Part shown: one piece after another, positions 12,040 to 23,749 of the stretch
Position numbering within the stretch: the stretch's first letter is position 1
How the letters are laid out: each line of letters begins with the position of its first letter
Source: Cantharellus purpuraceus
Taxonomy: Eukaryota > Basidiomycota > Agaricomycetes > Cantharellales > Hydnaceae
Length of the DNA stretch: 64,000 nt
Assembly: GCA_025174535.1 (NCBI GenBank)
Contig: JALBUN010000005.1
Coordinates: 248,001 to 312,000 of the forward strand
Direction: 5' to 3'
The notes under the pieces: generated by a model
The model's input: the letters and a program-made list of their open reading frames with translations, nothing else
Databases searched by the model: none
Told to the model about the DNA's origin: nothing
Made by a program: the position numbers and the translations under genes

Positions 12040-12680
12040 CAGTCTAGTCTGTCAAATGACGTTGTAAGTGAATACGAGTCTCAACTTGCGTCCAACTATC
12101 GTAGCCTTAAGAGCATTAGATGCAAAGCACCTGAGAGCGACTTCACACATGCTTCCGTTTAGGCAACTGCAATTACACCGCGCGATCCGGGACCACATCC
12201 GAACGTGATCAGATCTTGACTGGCTTGACGCGCAGGTTCTCCGCGTGGCTGCGAAGGCGGTTCCCTGCCTTTATCGCCTTTCGATGCATCCTTACATCCA
12301 GAGATCCTGTCTTACGTCCAGCCCCCGTATAGCCACCCTGGACGATGCAAAGACAATGCACAACAGAGGATGTTACCGTCCATACTCGACGCAAGGTGGA
12401 CTTGAACACAACGTACGGTTTTCTCTCTGCAGGCAGCTTACTCGATCGAGTACTATAACAGCAGGAGATAGTTGCCTCGACACGGAAATCGGCGTATTCA
12501 CGGATGTATGAGAAGGTGAGACGGGGGGAGAGGTTGCGTTACTGGGCAAAAACGATCAAATAAACACGTATGAAATTCCAGAAAAGGCAAAGATACTGTC
12601 AATGTGCGCTAGAACAAAATTTGGATGATTGAGGGAAGCTTATTGGCTCCCGAGGACACGAGGCTTGGGCGTTTGTCGAT
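12040..12680. repeat. Segment B, copy 1 (short form)
   Basis: The stretch is directly repeated at about 24000-24900 and inverted at about 41240-42180. Shared landmarks are a GAGTCTCAACTTGCGTCC stretch, AGCCTTAA, and GATCAGATCTTGA. It carries short open frames (for example 12209-12409, minus) whose products are recognisably related between copies but resemble no family I know. It is probably a decayed gene or an unclassified repeat. Confidence 0.6.
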
Positions 12681-12888
12681 GACAAGTCCAGTTTCCCAGT
12701 TATCCCAGATTTCCTTCGCTCAAAGTCCTTGACCATGCCTGAGCAGGCTGTGCAAGCAAGCAACCTACCTATTTCTCAGAGTAAACCTGTTCCTCAGTAT
12801 GTGTACGTTTCCTGATCTAAAATGTGGAGCATGAGGGTCACGATTGGGGTCCAGGTCAGAAGCTACCCTCCAAGATGTATTAAATACA

Positions 12889-15879
12889 ATGCACGGCTCA
12901 GATTTCTTTCCACGCACTGGAAAGGATGCCCCATCCCGTTTCTGGTCCGCGTATGAACGCGTAGCTAAACAGCATGACGATGAATTCCTGGATAGACATA
13001 ATGGTGAATTGGATGTACTACTTATATTTGTATGTAATGCATTTTGTGTGTCGAACTGAACCCAACCAAATACATTGTTCAGGCTGGTCTATTCTCGGCC
13101 GTCAGCTCCACTTTCATCGTGAATATGCAGCCCAACCTGAATCCAAGCCCTGGTGACACCACGAACTCCCTGCTGAAGATCCTGATCAACAAAATTGAGA
13201 ACGACACGTTTCCATCACAAGAGGCGAACCTTCCCGTCTGGACAGGGCCCAGCTCTACGACTATATGGGTACAAACGCTTGCATACACGAGCCTGTCAAC
13301 AAGTCTCTTGGCTGCATTCGGAGCGGTATTAGGAAAGCAGTGGCTGGGACATTTCAAGACGACACGTTTCGGACGGGGTGCCTTGCATGAACGCTGCGAA
13401 CGGAGGCAGCGGAAGCTGGACGGACTAGAGACTTGGCATTTCAGAACGATCAACGCCGCTTTGCCGATCTTCCTTCAACTGTCACTGTTGTTTTTTGGTA
13501 TCGCTCTCTCAGCGAATATCTGGAGCCAGCAACACACGGTTGCAAGTGTGATCATGGCGACAACGTCGTTTGGAGTTATATTCTATTTCTTTACCGTTGT
13601 GGCGTCGTTGAAATCGCCGGACTGTCCGTTCCAGACACCTGTGTCGACCATGCTTCAATCCTTTCGACAGGCGGTGCGAAAGAAAGGGGAGGAGCGTCCG
13701 AAGTCGTGGATATGGATCCTCAATGGTGTGTTCGTTCGGTTGGAAGGTGCCTTTGGAACTGGACAGCGTATTATCACCAAGTCGATCACGCGTATTATAG
13801 CATATCTATCGGATCTCCCGGGAGCTCTGAGGGACAAAGTGAGATTATTGACCAATAGACCAGAACCTGTTAGAGGCTTTGAGGCGTCAGGGGATCAGTC
13901 GGATGCAGAACAGTCAGCCGTTTCAGAAGAGTTGGATTTGAATTGTCTGGAATCGCCTGTCGAGGTAGCTCAAGTGTTTGCTGTACAGTCTAGTGCTGTG
14001 CAGTGGATTCTTGGGATCTCTACTGACACGGACATTGTCACTGCAGCAGCAGGAATGGTGCCGGAAATTGAGTGGCCTATAGATTACGACATAAGTGGGG
14101 TGTTGGATCGATTAAAGAGCCACTTCTATGCATGCTTTGATCCTACTCGGCAGATTCTTCCCCTCGCACAAGCACGGGCAGTGGCATGCTTTAAAGCAAT
14201 GCGCCACTTTTACGCTGGACGAAATATATCCCCAACTCTCAACATTTACGTATACGGAAGAGTATTTTCCAGCGATGATTATAGCCATTACGAGCTACAC
14301 ACAGATCATGACTTCGACCTGGTTGGCTGTGCAGCAGTCTCTGTGCCCCCGACACTGGACGTCACATCCCTTCCATTATCTGAGCGTATGTGGATGGCGC
14401 ATGTGTTCACGCACCGCCTGCAGAGGGGTGACAGGAAGTCATATTTTGTCGAGTTTGTGATTGATTTCATCGAAATCTGTCTGGACTCGGAACCCCCGAG
14501 CCGTTTGGTGGCGGACTGTCTGCTACTATCAAGCATGCTGATTGGCCTACAAATCAATCGGTCGTATCTGGCCAGGCTTGACAAGAGGTAAGGGTGTCTT
14601 TCTTCCCATGAGAATGACCTCACATCTTTTCAGTAAAGCCATCAAATTACTTCGAGAGTCTGTGATGACTCGCACTCTAGATATCCTTGTCGGTGATATT
14701 TCGGTCCAGCCTCAGCATGAATGGAATCAAACAGCAATGAAGCTGTTTCACTCATTACTTGAAGACTATGTCACAAATATTGGCTATTCCACCGTTCGAG
14801 GCATGTCCGAGCGGTGTTTCAGATTGTGTCTTCGCCTTCTTGAAGAAGGGGCAGGCACGCCAAGCGAGGATGAAGACCGAATGCGTCATATCACCAGTCT
14901 CATTCATTATACTGTCCGTCATTCATTCGACAACCCAAAGGGCTGGTTGACACCGGCGCATCTTGACCTGCTTGTGGATTACCATCTAAGGACTTGTCAA
15001 GGCACAGACATTAATGCAGTTAAGGAAACTCTTACATTGCTGGCCTGGCTGCACGGCTCTCCGAGTACCGAGGATCGGAAACGCCACTATATTGAGACGA
15101 CGATTCGCTTCATGGGCCAGGAAACCACCCGCCGTGATGCCCTGCTTGCGGCATGCTCAGTTCCCACAGCATTGGCTTCAGTGGGTCGCAATGATGAATC
15201 AGTCCGAGAACGCTTTTCAAAAGCACTTGCTTCAGCGGTACTGTCGGATGCTACGCAGCAGGCCCCGGTCGACAATAACCCATTCAAGGATATCTCATTT
15301 TTCCACTGGCGTCAGGATATTCCTTACCTCAGGTTGCTCTGTGTTCTTTCCCAAGAGCCCACTTGGCAGCCTCAGCTTCGTAGAAACGGTCACTTCGACA
15401 CCTGTGTTGTGATTGCAGACGCATTGTCAGCCCACAGGGAGCAAAGATTCGACGAATATGCTGTATGGGTGGCACACATTTTTGCTATCATCAATGCATC
15501 GGGCGAAGAACACCCGTCCTTTGCCGCAATTCAGGCGTACCCGAGCTGGCCACTTATTCTGCGAGCCTGGAAATACATATTCAGCATCAACTTCTTCGGA
15601 AGGACGTACGTGATCGAATGGAAAATCTCTCCTACTAACTGTCTCGAAGCTCTTCCATCTCTCGTTTCGTATGCAAGGAACCAGTATGACGGCATGAATG
15701 AGCCCTTAATCAGGCTGGTCGAACAGGTTTGTCACAAATTTGATGAAGAAAAGGAACAACGCGAACGGGGGGGCGATGCTCAACTTTTGCAAGGAAAAAT
15801 TGCCTCTCTGTGTCAAGAGAGACGCGCTCTAGCAGAGCAAGTATGGGGGTTACTGGACTCCTCACAGCGAGCTGTATAA
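12889..15879 (+). CDS. DUF6535-type membrane protein
   Basis: Three exons, 12889-13029, 13083-14587 and 14634-15879, give 963 residues. The first 250 residues look like the DUF6535 domain common in Agaricomycetes: FWSAYERVAKQHDDEFL, LLIFAGLFSAVSSTFIV, then WVQTLAYTSLSTSLLAAFGA, KQWLGHF and FLQLSLLFFGIALSANIW, followed by a further TM stretch. That gives about four membrane segments. The rest is a long soluble, helix-rich region without a known motif. Biological role is unknown. Both intron joins are in frame (the second restores a Ser codon). The start ATG is the first in frame after an upstream region with no open frame, so an extra 5' exon is possible. Partial copies lie at 21375-21980 and 25720-27046; this is the only intact one. 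Confidence 0.75.
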
Positions 15880-16065
15880 TGCGGCGTGCATTACATCAAA
15901 CTTAACGATCAGATCTTATTCTTACTTCTAAGCTGCATGTTATGTAGGATTGGATACGTATGCCTTATATTAAACCACAGGTTATGAAGAATTTGGATAT
16001 GTACCCCAAGTGTAGAAAGTCCAGTCCTCTCCTACTGCCGGTCGGGTGTCGCTATGACCATTTCT

Positions 16066-16330
16066 TTAGCTGCGTTCTTGATTAGCGTCTTGATTCTTGT
16101 ACATCACATTTGTAAACCATTCATTACAAATGTGATGTACACGACGATCAATTCCTAGTTGGAATTGGCTGATCTTGAGCATCGTCTTGTGGGTGTGATC
16201 CTTATAAAGCAGTGAACTTGACTGCTGGTCGGATTTCCCTATGACCATTTTGTTGGCTGCGTACTCGATCAGCGTCTTGGTCGTGGCGTAGATGACATCT
16301 GCAAACCAGGAAGACTGATGGTGGATTAAC
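16066..16330 (-). pseudogene. Fragment of EWWKK-type family gene
   Basis: The minus strand encodes HKTMLKISQFQLGID, matching MTMLKIGQFQLGID of the copy at 22863. A second, out-of-frame part resembles the preceding family segment (a Trp/Phe-rich stretch followed by a TTKTLIE-like helix). Only a small central part of the gene is present, and it is interrupted by a perfect hairpin. Confidence 0.5.
16099..16140. repeat. Perfect 17-bp inverted repeat, 8-nt loop
   Basis: GTACATCACATTTGTAA (16099-16115) is followed by eight bases and its exact reverse complement (16124-16140). It could fold as a hairpin. It lies inside the broken gene fragment. Confidence 0.85.
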
Positions 16331-16618
16331 CAATAGGGGCGGTGATGGTCAGTACGACGCGAGTGTGTTGAAATACTTGACAGATAAACTCAGCGTGTGT
16401 GTATTAAACACGACTGAGGGAAGGGAGACAGCTGCGACTCCTTTATATATACCATCGCAGCTGTGAAGTAAGTACTAGTGGAATAAATAGATTTAAATAT
16501 GGTGGAGCGTTGTCATGTGGATTGAATGAGTAATGTCCCGCATTGTGACAACCCGTGTTGATGCGTTGTTATGGTAGGATCCCGTATCCGGTATTCCAAC
16601 AGAGTGAGGGAACACAAC

Positions 16619-16681
16619 TTCAAGCGCTGATATGTATTCCCCATGGTGTTCCCCATGGGGGATTGATATCAGCACTTGAAG
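16619..16681. repeat. Imperfect 29-bp inverted repeat
   Basis: CTTCAAGCGCTGATATG at the left edge mirrors CATATCAGCACTTGAAG-like sequence at the right edge. The arms meet in two CCATGG blocks around a short loop, with about four mismatches over 29 bp. Confidence 0.7.
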
Positions 16682-17567
16682 CCGTGCTGCTTACTTGCTG
16701 GACTCCTACCAGAGAGCCGTGCAGTGCACTGTATGAAATATCAAACTGATCGATCAGGTCTAGATCTTATTTTTACATCCGGCCTGCTCACTGTTTGTTG
16801 TGTAGGATTTGTCGTCGAAGAAGTAGGATTGAAGTCCACGTCTCTACAGTTTTTCAGTCTTATGTCCTTATGTACTATTCTTTAGCAACTATATTTAATA
16901 TTGGTACCGCCTTCATCGTATTGCCAGTTGCCTCGATGTTATGGAAACTCCGTGTTTCATTAGACTAGGCAACACTGCAGGTACGTCCGTCCATCCCCTG
17001 ATTCTGATACTGATTGACAACAGTATTGGAAATCCCATGTCTTATATTTTGTGTCAGGTCATGAAGCACTTGGATATGTACCGTACCACAAAAGTACAAT
17101 GTCCAGTCATCATTGAGTGCGTATGCTCACCTTGATGGCACAGGAGATCTATGGCACATATCAAATCATCATTATGCAAAACAACTCACTGCTTCACAGT
17201 TGTGCATTCTGTTAGGCTGACACATCACAATACCCTGCCATTCGCCGTCTTCGCTCCAGCGGACTCCATCAGCCCGCATTTGTTCCCTCCCCCGCAACGG
17301 TCATGTTGAAATGAGAGTCACACAGGCTTGTAGGCTTATGACAAGCTTGCATGGTTCAAGATAAAGAACAATTAGGAAAGCTTTATGAGTGTGGTACATG
17401 GGCAACCAACAAGTTCCCAATTTACAGTAAAGAACGAGGACCAAATCAAACAGCAACAACATGAAAGCAATAGACTACTCAACAAGCGGACATGACAATT
17501 ATGGTGGTACAAGCGACACTGCTAGAAGGCTATCTCCTCGGGGGTAGATAATAGTGGACTGTCCTCT

Positions 17568-19005
17568 TCATGATGCGACATGAGTCATAGAGGTGTGATG
17601 GGTAGGAGAGCCAGGAGCATATTGCCGTTTGAACATCTCGAGCTCTTCCATGAGTTTGCAGGCCTTCTCTTCAGCGGCTTTCTTTCCCTCTTCAGCGGCC
17701 TTCTTTCCCTCTTCAGCGGCCTTCTTTCCCTCTTCAGTGGCCATCTTTCCCTCTTCAGCGGCCATCCTCCCTGCTGTTTGCGCCTCCAAAGCTAGTCTCG
17801 GCGGCATTTCCCTCTTTGGTCCACATAATCAATAGCCAAATACGCAATACTGATCAGAAACTCACCGTTCTGCGTTCAGACTCCATGTCTTCCACCCGTT
17901 TGGCGATCATTACCTTCATAACTTCCCAAGCCGCTAGGTACTCTTCACAAACCTTCGCTGGAGTGTCTGCTCTACCTCGCTTCATATAACGAGTTTGCCC
18001 CAGTGCTTTGAACTGGCCAACCTTTTGCATTGTGTTGTGGGTGACATCCTCGAGTAGTCTTTCCAAGGGAAGATGCCTGTCCTTGGCAACCTTGTCGACC
18101 AAACTCTTCATTGTGGTGTAAATGATTTCGGTATACCAGTCGCACTGGTATTCCATGAGCTTGTAGCTGCAGTGATGGTCGTGTGCAACACGGGTGAGCA
18201 GCACGGCTTCGGGTACTGACACGTAGTCCCCATGAATTGTGAGCGTGCAGCAGAGAAGGTTTCCCGGGGTTCTGTGGATAAAGTCACTAGTCCCATCAGT
18301 GGAGAAGATGATGCAATCTCCCGCTGACAATGGTCTCTTCGAATTTAGAGACCTGGATGAGAATGCGAGTATATCGACAGCTGGTGATGCACGCGGCCGG
18401 TACTCTATGATAGACAGAGTTTCAGCCTCGGTAGATGGTTCATTGCAGTCTGCGTCTTTGTAGAATTCCAGTTCTATAGACTGACCAACCTCCTCTCCTG
18501 GTCTCTTTGTGTCAATGGTGCCGTCCATAATGTTTCGATCCATGAGAAAGGCAGATTTGCCAGGGGTCTTGCCAGCAGACTGGCATTATTCCTTGACATA
18601 AAATACTAGGAACTCATGGAATGGTAGTTTATCTTTCTTCCACCATTCTATGCACTTAACAAACACATTACCAGCCAGCAAGACTTCGTCTCTATTAGAC
18701 GCGACGGTCGGCGAGATGACCAAGCCAGAAATGTCTCTAGGGCCATCAAAATGACCATTGAAAAGAAGGCCTTTATCTTGGGGTGCCATGTGACGGCAAC
18801 AGAATCGATTGATGAGGTCCCGGACGTACCAAGTCAAAAGATGGAGGGCAGTGGAATGCAATATCTGGTGAGACTCTTAAGAAACACCTGATAACATGCG
18901 GTGTGTGCAGACACTAGCGCTGACAACACAAATCTGGTCGAGGTCGAGGTTGCCCAATTGCTGTATTATCTTGACCGTAGTATAATTAGTCCCTTTACCA
19001 GCCAT
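17568..19005 (-). pseudogene. EWWKK-type family gene, copy 1 (in-frame stop)
   Basis: I do not recognise this family. Read on the minus strand from ATG 19005, a short N-terminal piece is followed by LTWYVRDLINRF, GLLFNGHFDGPRDISGLVIS, VEWWKK-like KCIEWWKKDKLPFHEFLVF, then a TAA where the paralog at 22204 has Pro. The same frame resumes through IELEFYKDAD, FSTDGTSDFIH, LLTRVAHDHHCSYKLMEYQ and EEYLAAWEVMKVMIAKRVEDM. An intron of about 50 bp precedes the final exon, a Glu/Lys-rich coiled coil of EEGKKAA heptads (17663-17764) ending MFKRQYAPGSPT. The identical TAA is in copy 2, so it predates the duplication. The 5' exon boundary is not clear. The copy is either a pseudogene or split by a splice pattern I cannot see. 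Confidence 0.6.
17663..17764. repeat. 21-bp coding minisatellite (four full units plus partial)
   Basis: Tandem 21-bp units encode the heptad AAEEGKK or ATEEGKK on the minus strand. The right-arm copy has one unit more. Confidence 0.85.
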
Positions 19006-20897
19006 GGCATCCTCCGCCCGTGGCCAGGAAATTGGCTGGCAAATAATATGACTAAATCACATTTGGCAATATTCTTTGTGAGAACTGAAGATAGTAGGCT
19101 CACTGTTTCAGCACATGAGGAAGGGTATTGAATCACACGGACCGAGGTTGAAAAGGGAGAAAAAGGAGCTACGAAGCCAGCTCAAACAAGTTTGTTTGAA
19201 CTACAGTGTTGTGGTAACACAATCTTTCAGAGACCCAAACAATGACTCAAGTTGCCTCAAGGCCTGAAGCGCTTGACAAGGGTCCACACTGTAGGGTGTG
19301 CAGATCTTTCCGACGATCGTTTTAATTATGCTTGAGCGGAAGGTCCTGTAATGCATTGTCTGATTGACCTAGGATAGGACTCACGGCAAGTAGTATATGA
19401 ATACACGCACATCCTCACATGCCAGAGGCCTGCACGTACAGGCATGCAGGTTATAGTATGTTTGCCTAGGGTCTCAGGATGCTGATGGCATGACGCACCT
19501 CGCAATGCGCACCAAGCACAACATCACGGCTCAGTCGTTTACATTGTGTCACAGGCCGGAAATCGTCCAGAAGCAGATGACCTCAGTTGATGATACCACA
19601 TCAAGAGAAGAAGCAAGTTTCATGCACCAATGCTGTGCCAAATTGCCATTGGGGAAGCCCCGGTGAGTCTCATCTATATCAGCTGAATCATGGAGCTAGG
19701 ATTCCCTGGCGTACCTTTAGCGGGGTGACAAACTAGTCTATTGCCATGTGCATCACTGCTGGCTCTCTCGGTGACGCAGGTCTGGAGAATTCTTGAATGA
19801 GTTCTTGAGGTGTTCTGTACAAAACATTGAGTGTTTTTTTAACAACCACAAGCCCTTAACGATTTAACAATTTTCTTTGCAGAGTTCTCTGTCCCTATGC
19901 ATCTCGCCATGCAAATGGATGAGTCAAACTTCTTTCCACAGACAAAAGAATTCTTAATTTGTCATTCGTGCCAAAGGTCCCTCCACCTAGAGCTTGAGCC
20001 GCTTCTTGCCTGCTGGCAACAACGCTCCTCCAATGACCACGATGCAAACCCCTTCTATTAGTTCACCTTTCCCTCGAAAGAGTACCATAGAGAAATCTCA
20101 TCTCGTTGCTTACAGCACGGTGCTCTCGTTACCTATTGATGCTTCATGCACACAAAGCTCCATGTTTTGTTCACATCTCCGTGGTTTTCGCCAGCTCTAC
20201 CACCATTATTCTGAGCACATAGGCTAGGCGACAGCTGATCGCCATTCTGGGCCAGACACGCGAGGACCACACCATAGGATAACACAGCCAAACCTGACCT
20301 CATCCTTTGCAGGCCGCCAATGAACCACTTCCTAATGGAAATCTGAGCATGAGTGCAAAATAACATCGCATACCTTTGAACTTGTTAGAATAGGCCATGC
20401 ATCACACGATATATATGCAAACCGGTCATGGAAGACGTTCACTTCATGGCAAGGACATTACATGTCATGGCTTGCATGTCACTATCCCACAGTGGAAGAT
20501 TTGATTATCTATTCGTTGTAACGGGGTTATTGTCAGGGCCGGCATTGGTGGGCATGACTTGGCTGATCAAGTAACGATACGCGCGTTCGAATCAATCCAA
20601 TCTCTTCATAATAGGCCATGCATCTATCTGCAAGCCAATTGAGAGAAGCAATCTAATCCTATCGTGGATTCAACTGCAATCTCAAGCCAGCAAACTCAAC
20701 ACGGCGAGACACAGACATGCCATGGCCTACTAGTGCATGCCTCTGATGTGACACTATCCTCCAATTTCTTCCTTTATTGCGGGATCTGAATAACGTCAAG
20801 GGTTGAATGATATAATTGCAATGACCTACACGTTTGAGCTCAATCTCATCACAATAGGCCATGCATCATGTCATCATACATATACAAGCCAGTTGAG
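19006..20897. other. Non-coding part of left inner arm
   Basis: 1.9 kb with no convincing gene. It includes the empty insertion site of the retrotransposon (CTCAT at 20097-20101) and a set of degenerate tandem repeats near 20390-20897. Small open frames here are shared with the right arm only because the arms are near-identical. Confidence 0.5.
20390..20897. repeat. Degenerate tandem repeat, units of about 220-250 bp
   Basis: The landmark AATAGGCCATGCAT recurs at about 20391, 20610 and 20852. It is followed by related sequence (CAAGCCA-TTGAG, then ATCG-GGA-T-AACTGCAATC). The right arm carries the same units inverted near 27060-27560. Confidence 0.6.
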
Positions 20898-21374
20898 GAG
20901 ACGCAGCTTCATCCCATCGCGGACTTGACTGCAATCGATCACGGTCGATCAGCTGGACTGGGACACTGTTACCTATGTGCCAGAGGAAGCCAACGACAAA
21001 TGTCCAATGGTCTGGGTATCTGAGTTACCTGACACCGATGCAGACTCAGCATATATACCCGCCCACGACAGCCTCTATTATGAATGATCTATGGAGTCTT
21101 TCTGAGATGGGCTCTCCATAAATATAAGGCTTATGATTTTCCAATCCTGCGTAATATGCAGCGAGCAACCCAGACGTAAGAAAAAGTTTGATGTGAATTT
21201 ATGGAGTGCCCTACACAGTCCAGTATACCCCGCACTTGGCTCTGCTAGCTTGTCTTTCTCGGCACACAGAAGAGACAGTTCCCTGCACCTGTTGAGCATC
21301 TCCCCGCCGTTTGCGTTGTTGTTTTTCTTTATCAAACTTGTGATAAACCTGTTCGACCAGCCCGATTAGCCCGA

Positions 21375-21980
21375 TTAAGGGCCCATCCATATTGTCATAT
21401 AGTTATGCAACGAGAGACGAAAGAGCCTCAAGACATGTCGTAGGGGGGAGTCACGTACATCCTTCCAGTGAAGTTTATGCTGAATATGTGTTATCATGCT
21501 CACAGAATAAGCAGCCTGCCCAGATACACATGGGTTGCAGCAAAGGATGGGTGTGATGCATTGATGATAGCAAAGGTGCACACGACCTGGCGTGTTGGTT
21601 GAAGCCATCATCTCCCTGGGTTCGATGGTGTGTCTGCAGTCACAATACAGGCATCGAAATGATCGTTTTGATGAAGCCAAGGTCGCCAAGTGTGCTCTTG
21701 GGAAAGGGCGCAGGATAGCGTCTCGACGCCACTGGTGAAGCTTGAAGAACAAGGTGTCCTTGTGCAAGTTAATCATCGTCGAGCGGGGTCTGCTGCATCA
21801 CGTAGCATTCCGACAGGAGTGCTGGAGCGAGTGCTTTTGAAAAGCTATCTCGCACTGATTCATCACTGCTGCACAAACTTTTGATACGACGTGTGAGGGT
21901 GTCTATGTGTGCACTTGCAGTATGCCTTGATTTGGTAGTAGCTCTAGCATAAAATGTGTCGCCAGCTCCTGCACACATTT
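21375..21980 (-). pseudogene. Inverted fragment of the DUF6535 gene
   Basis: The minus strand encodes SDESVRDSFSKALAPALLSE, matching NDESVRERFSKALASAVLSD of the intact gene, then HQWRRD-like and downstream pieces in shifted frames. It corresponds roughly to 15100-15560 of the intact gene and has several frame breaks. Confidence 0.6.
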
Positions 21981-22039
21981 CATCACTTGTCTCTTACAAC
22001 CTCGCAAGGCCTTAACAATGCTGCATCCGATCCTCCAGA

Positions 22040-23201
22040 TTTGGTCTTGGTGTACCCAGGTCTTGCTCTCACCATTCAGTCGCCACAACGTGAAAGACAA
22101 GCGTACTAAAGGCCCTCTTTTCAATGTAAACGCCACCAGTGGTTGAAGAGACCTGCGTGGCATCTCATACTCACCAGCTGTTGCAAGTGATGCCGATGAA
22201 ATAGTGCTCACGGGCGATGTCTATGTTAGACGTGTGGAATGGTGGAAGAAAGGAAATTGGCCCTACTATCATGAGTTTCTGGTGGTTTACATCGAGGAAC
22301 CACTCAAGTCCGATGGCAAGACCCCTCATAAATCCATATTTGTTATTGAAAGGAATGCAGTGGACATCACCACAGGTGACCGAGAGCCAGAGGTTGGTGG
22401 ATCTATTCACTTGAACTTCTATGAGGACCCAGATGGTACCCTCACAACCAATCCACCCTCCGAGTTTCCAGGGCCCCAGCCCTGGGAATCTTCATCACCG
22501 CTTGGAGGCGTACTTGCATTGGCTTACAGAAGAACAGAGAAAAGTCCACTGTCAATAGCGGATAGGTTAACATTCTCTACTGATGGCACCACTCGCTTTG
22601 CTCACTCAAAGCCTGAACAAAATATCTCTGCCGCACCCTCACCATCCACGGGGATTCTATATCGGCATTTGAACTCGTGCTCCTCACCCGTGTTATACAT
22701 GACCATCACCGCACATACAAGCTCATGGAATACCAGTCTTTCTGGTTTACCCATGTCATGTACATGACGATCAAGACACTGATTGAGGACACAGCTAAAG
22801 ACATGGTCATAGAGACATCTGACCGGCAGTCAGGTTTCATGCCATATGTATAGAAAACACACATGACAATGCTCAAGATCGGCCAATTCCAACTAGGAAT
22901 TGACACGTATTATGTCAAACGGGGCGAACCTGACACTGCAAGGAAAATTTACCAAGAATACTTAGTGGCTTGGGGCATTATGAAAGCCACCATACGCATG
23001 CGTAGTAGAGGGGCTGCATGTTCAGACACTGATTATGTGGGGCTGAATGCAAAGAGCGAAATGCCACTAAGACGGGCTTTGGAGGAGCAAAGGATGGCCA
23101 CTGAAGAGGCAATAAGGGCCACTGAGAAGGTGAAGAGGCGCACTAAAGAGATGGCCCGAGAGTTGGAAACATTGAAACAGCAATACTCCCAGCCCTTCTA
23201 A
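22040..23201 (+). pseudogene. EWWKK-type family gene, copy 3 (frameshifted)
   Basis: A more diverged paralog of the arm genes. It encodes GDVYVRRVEWWKKGNWPYYH, FLVVYIEEPLKSDGKTPHKS, FVIERNAVDITTGDREPEVG, and SIADRLTFSTDGTTRFAH. The frame is lost near 22627, and the continuation (LTIHGDSISAFELVLLTRV, YKLMEYQSFWFTHVMYMTIK) lies in another frame. A separate 3' frame (22863-23201) gives MLKIGQFQLGID, EYLVAWGIMKATIRM and a coiled-coil tail ending ETLKQQYSQPF. There is a TGA in the N-terminal part near 22145. This copy has Pro where copies 1 and 2 have TAA, which shows the reading frame was once continuous there. Function unknown. Confidence 0.65.
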
Positions 23202-23749
23202 CCATCTCACATCTGTAACTCCTGTTGCATCGTAAAGAGGTCAATCCACTGTTGCCTAGCCCCAGAGGAGATACACTTCTAGAGGCCTGGCTTGTACCCC
23301 CATCACGTCTTGTTTACAATCTCCGCTTGTCTTGTTGTTTGCTTTGTTACTCATTCTTTGGTGTGGATAGGAACCTGTTGGCAACCTGTTGGTAACCTAT
23401 GTAGGAAGTTGAAGCGCAGCAAAGCTGTAGTGTAAACTCAGTCTCGTATCAATCGAAGACTGAGGTATACTGAAGAGTACTATGCTACTTAAATATACTA
23501 GAAATCCCCCCTATACAGATCCAGGCTCCTGCTGCAGATCTGACCCTTGGAAATGCTGTTCCAGTGTAACAAGGGTAAGCTTGTTATAGTTTCGTCAGGG
23601 TTATGGACCGTAGTGGACCCGCTTATACAACACATGTTCGTTTTGCAACAACCTATGTACCACATTCATAAAGCCTTCCTAATCAATTCTATCTTGAACC
23701 ATGCGTGCATTTGTATAATGATTTCAATTTAAATATGCTTGTTATCCTA

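Larger units (their letters stand above)
15880..17261. other. Intergenic with gene fragment and two hairpins
   Basis: 1.4 kb between the DUF6535 gene and the inner repeat arm. It contains a fragment of the EWWKK-type family (16066-16330, minus) and two inverted repeats (16099-16140, 16619-16681). I see no complete gene. Confidence 0.5.
17262..20897. repeat. Left inner arm of inverted segmental duplication
   Basis: The arm matches the reverse complement of about 27047-37128 almost base for base. Two length differences stand out: a 6.4-kb retrotransposon in the right arm and one extra 21-bp unit there. The left arm is about 3.64 kb; the right, without the retrotransposon, is about 3.66 kb. Confidence 0.9.

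Noticed and set aside
20133..20366. Open frame identical in both inner arms (also 27578-27811)
   Set aside because: Identity is explained by the near-identical DNA of the arms, not by protein conservation; no recognisable product.
20659..20862. Second frame identical in both arms (also 27082-27285)
   Set aside because: Lies in the degenerate tandem repeat; the same explanation applies.
20390..20897. CRISPR-like repeat array
   Set aside because: Units are long, degenerate and few, with no spacers; the genome is eukaryotic.
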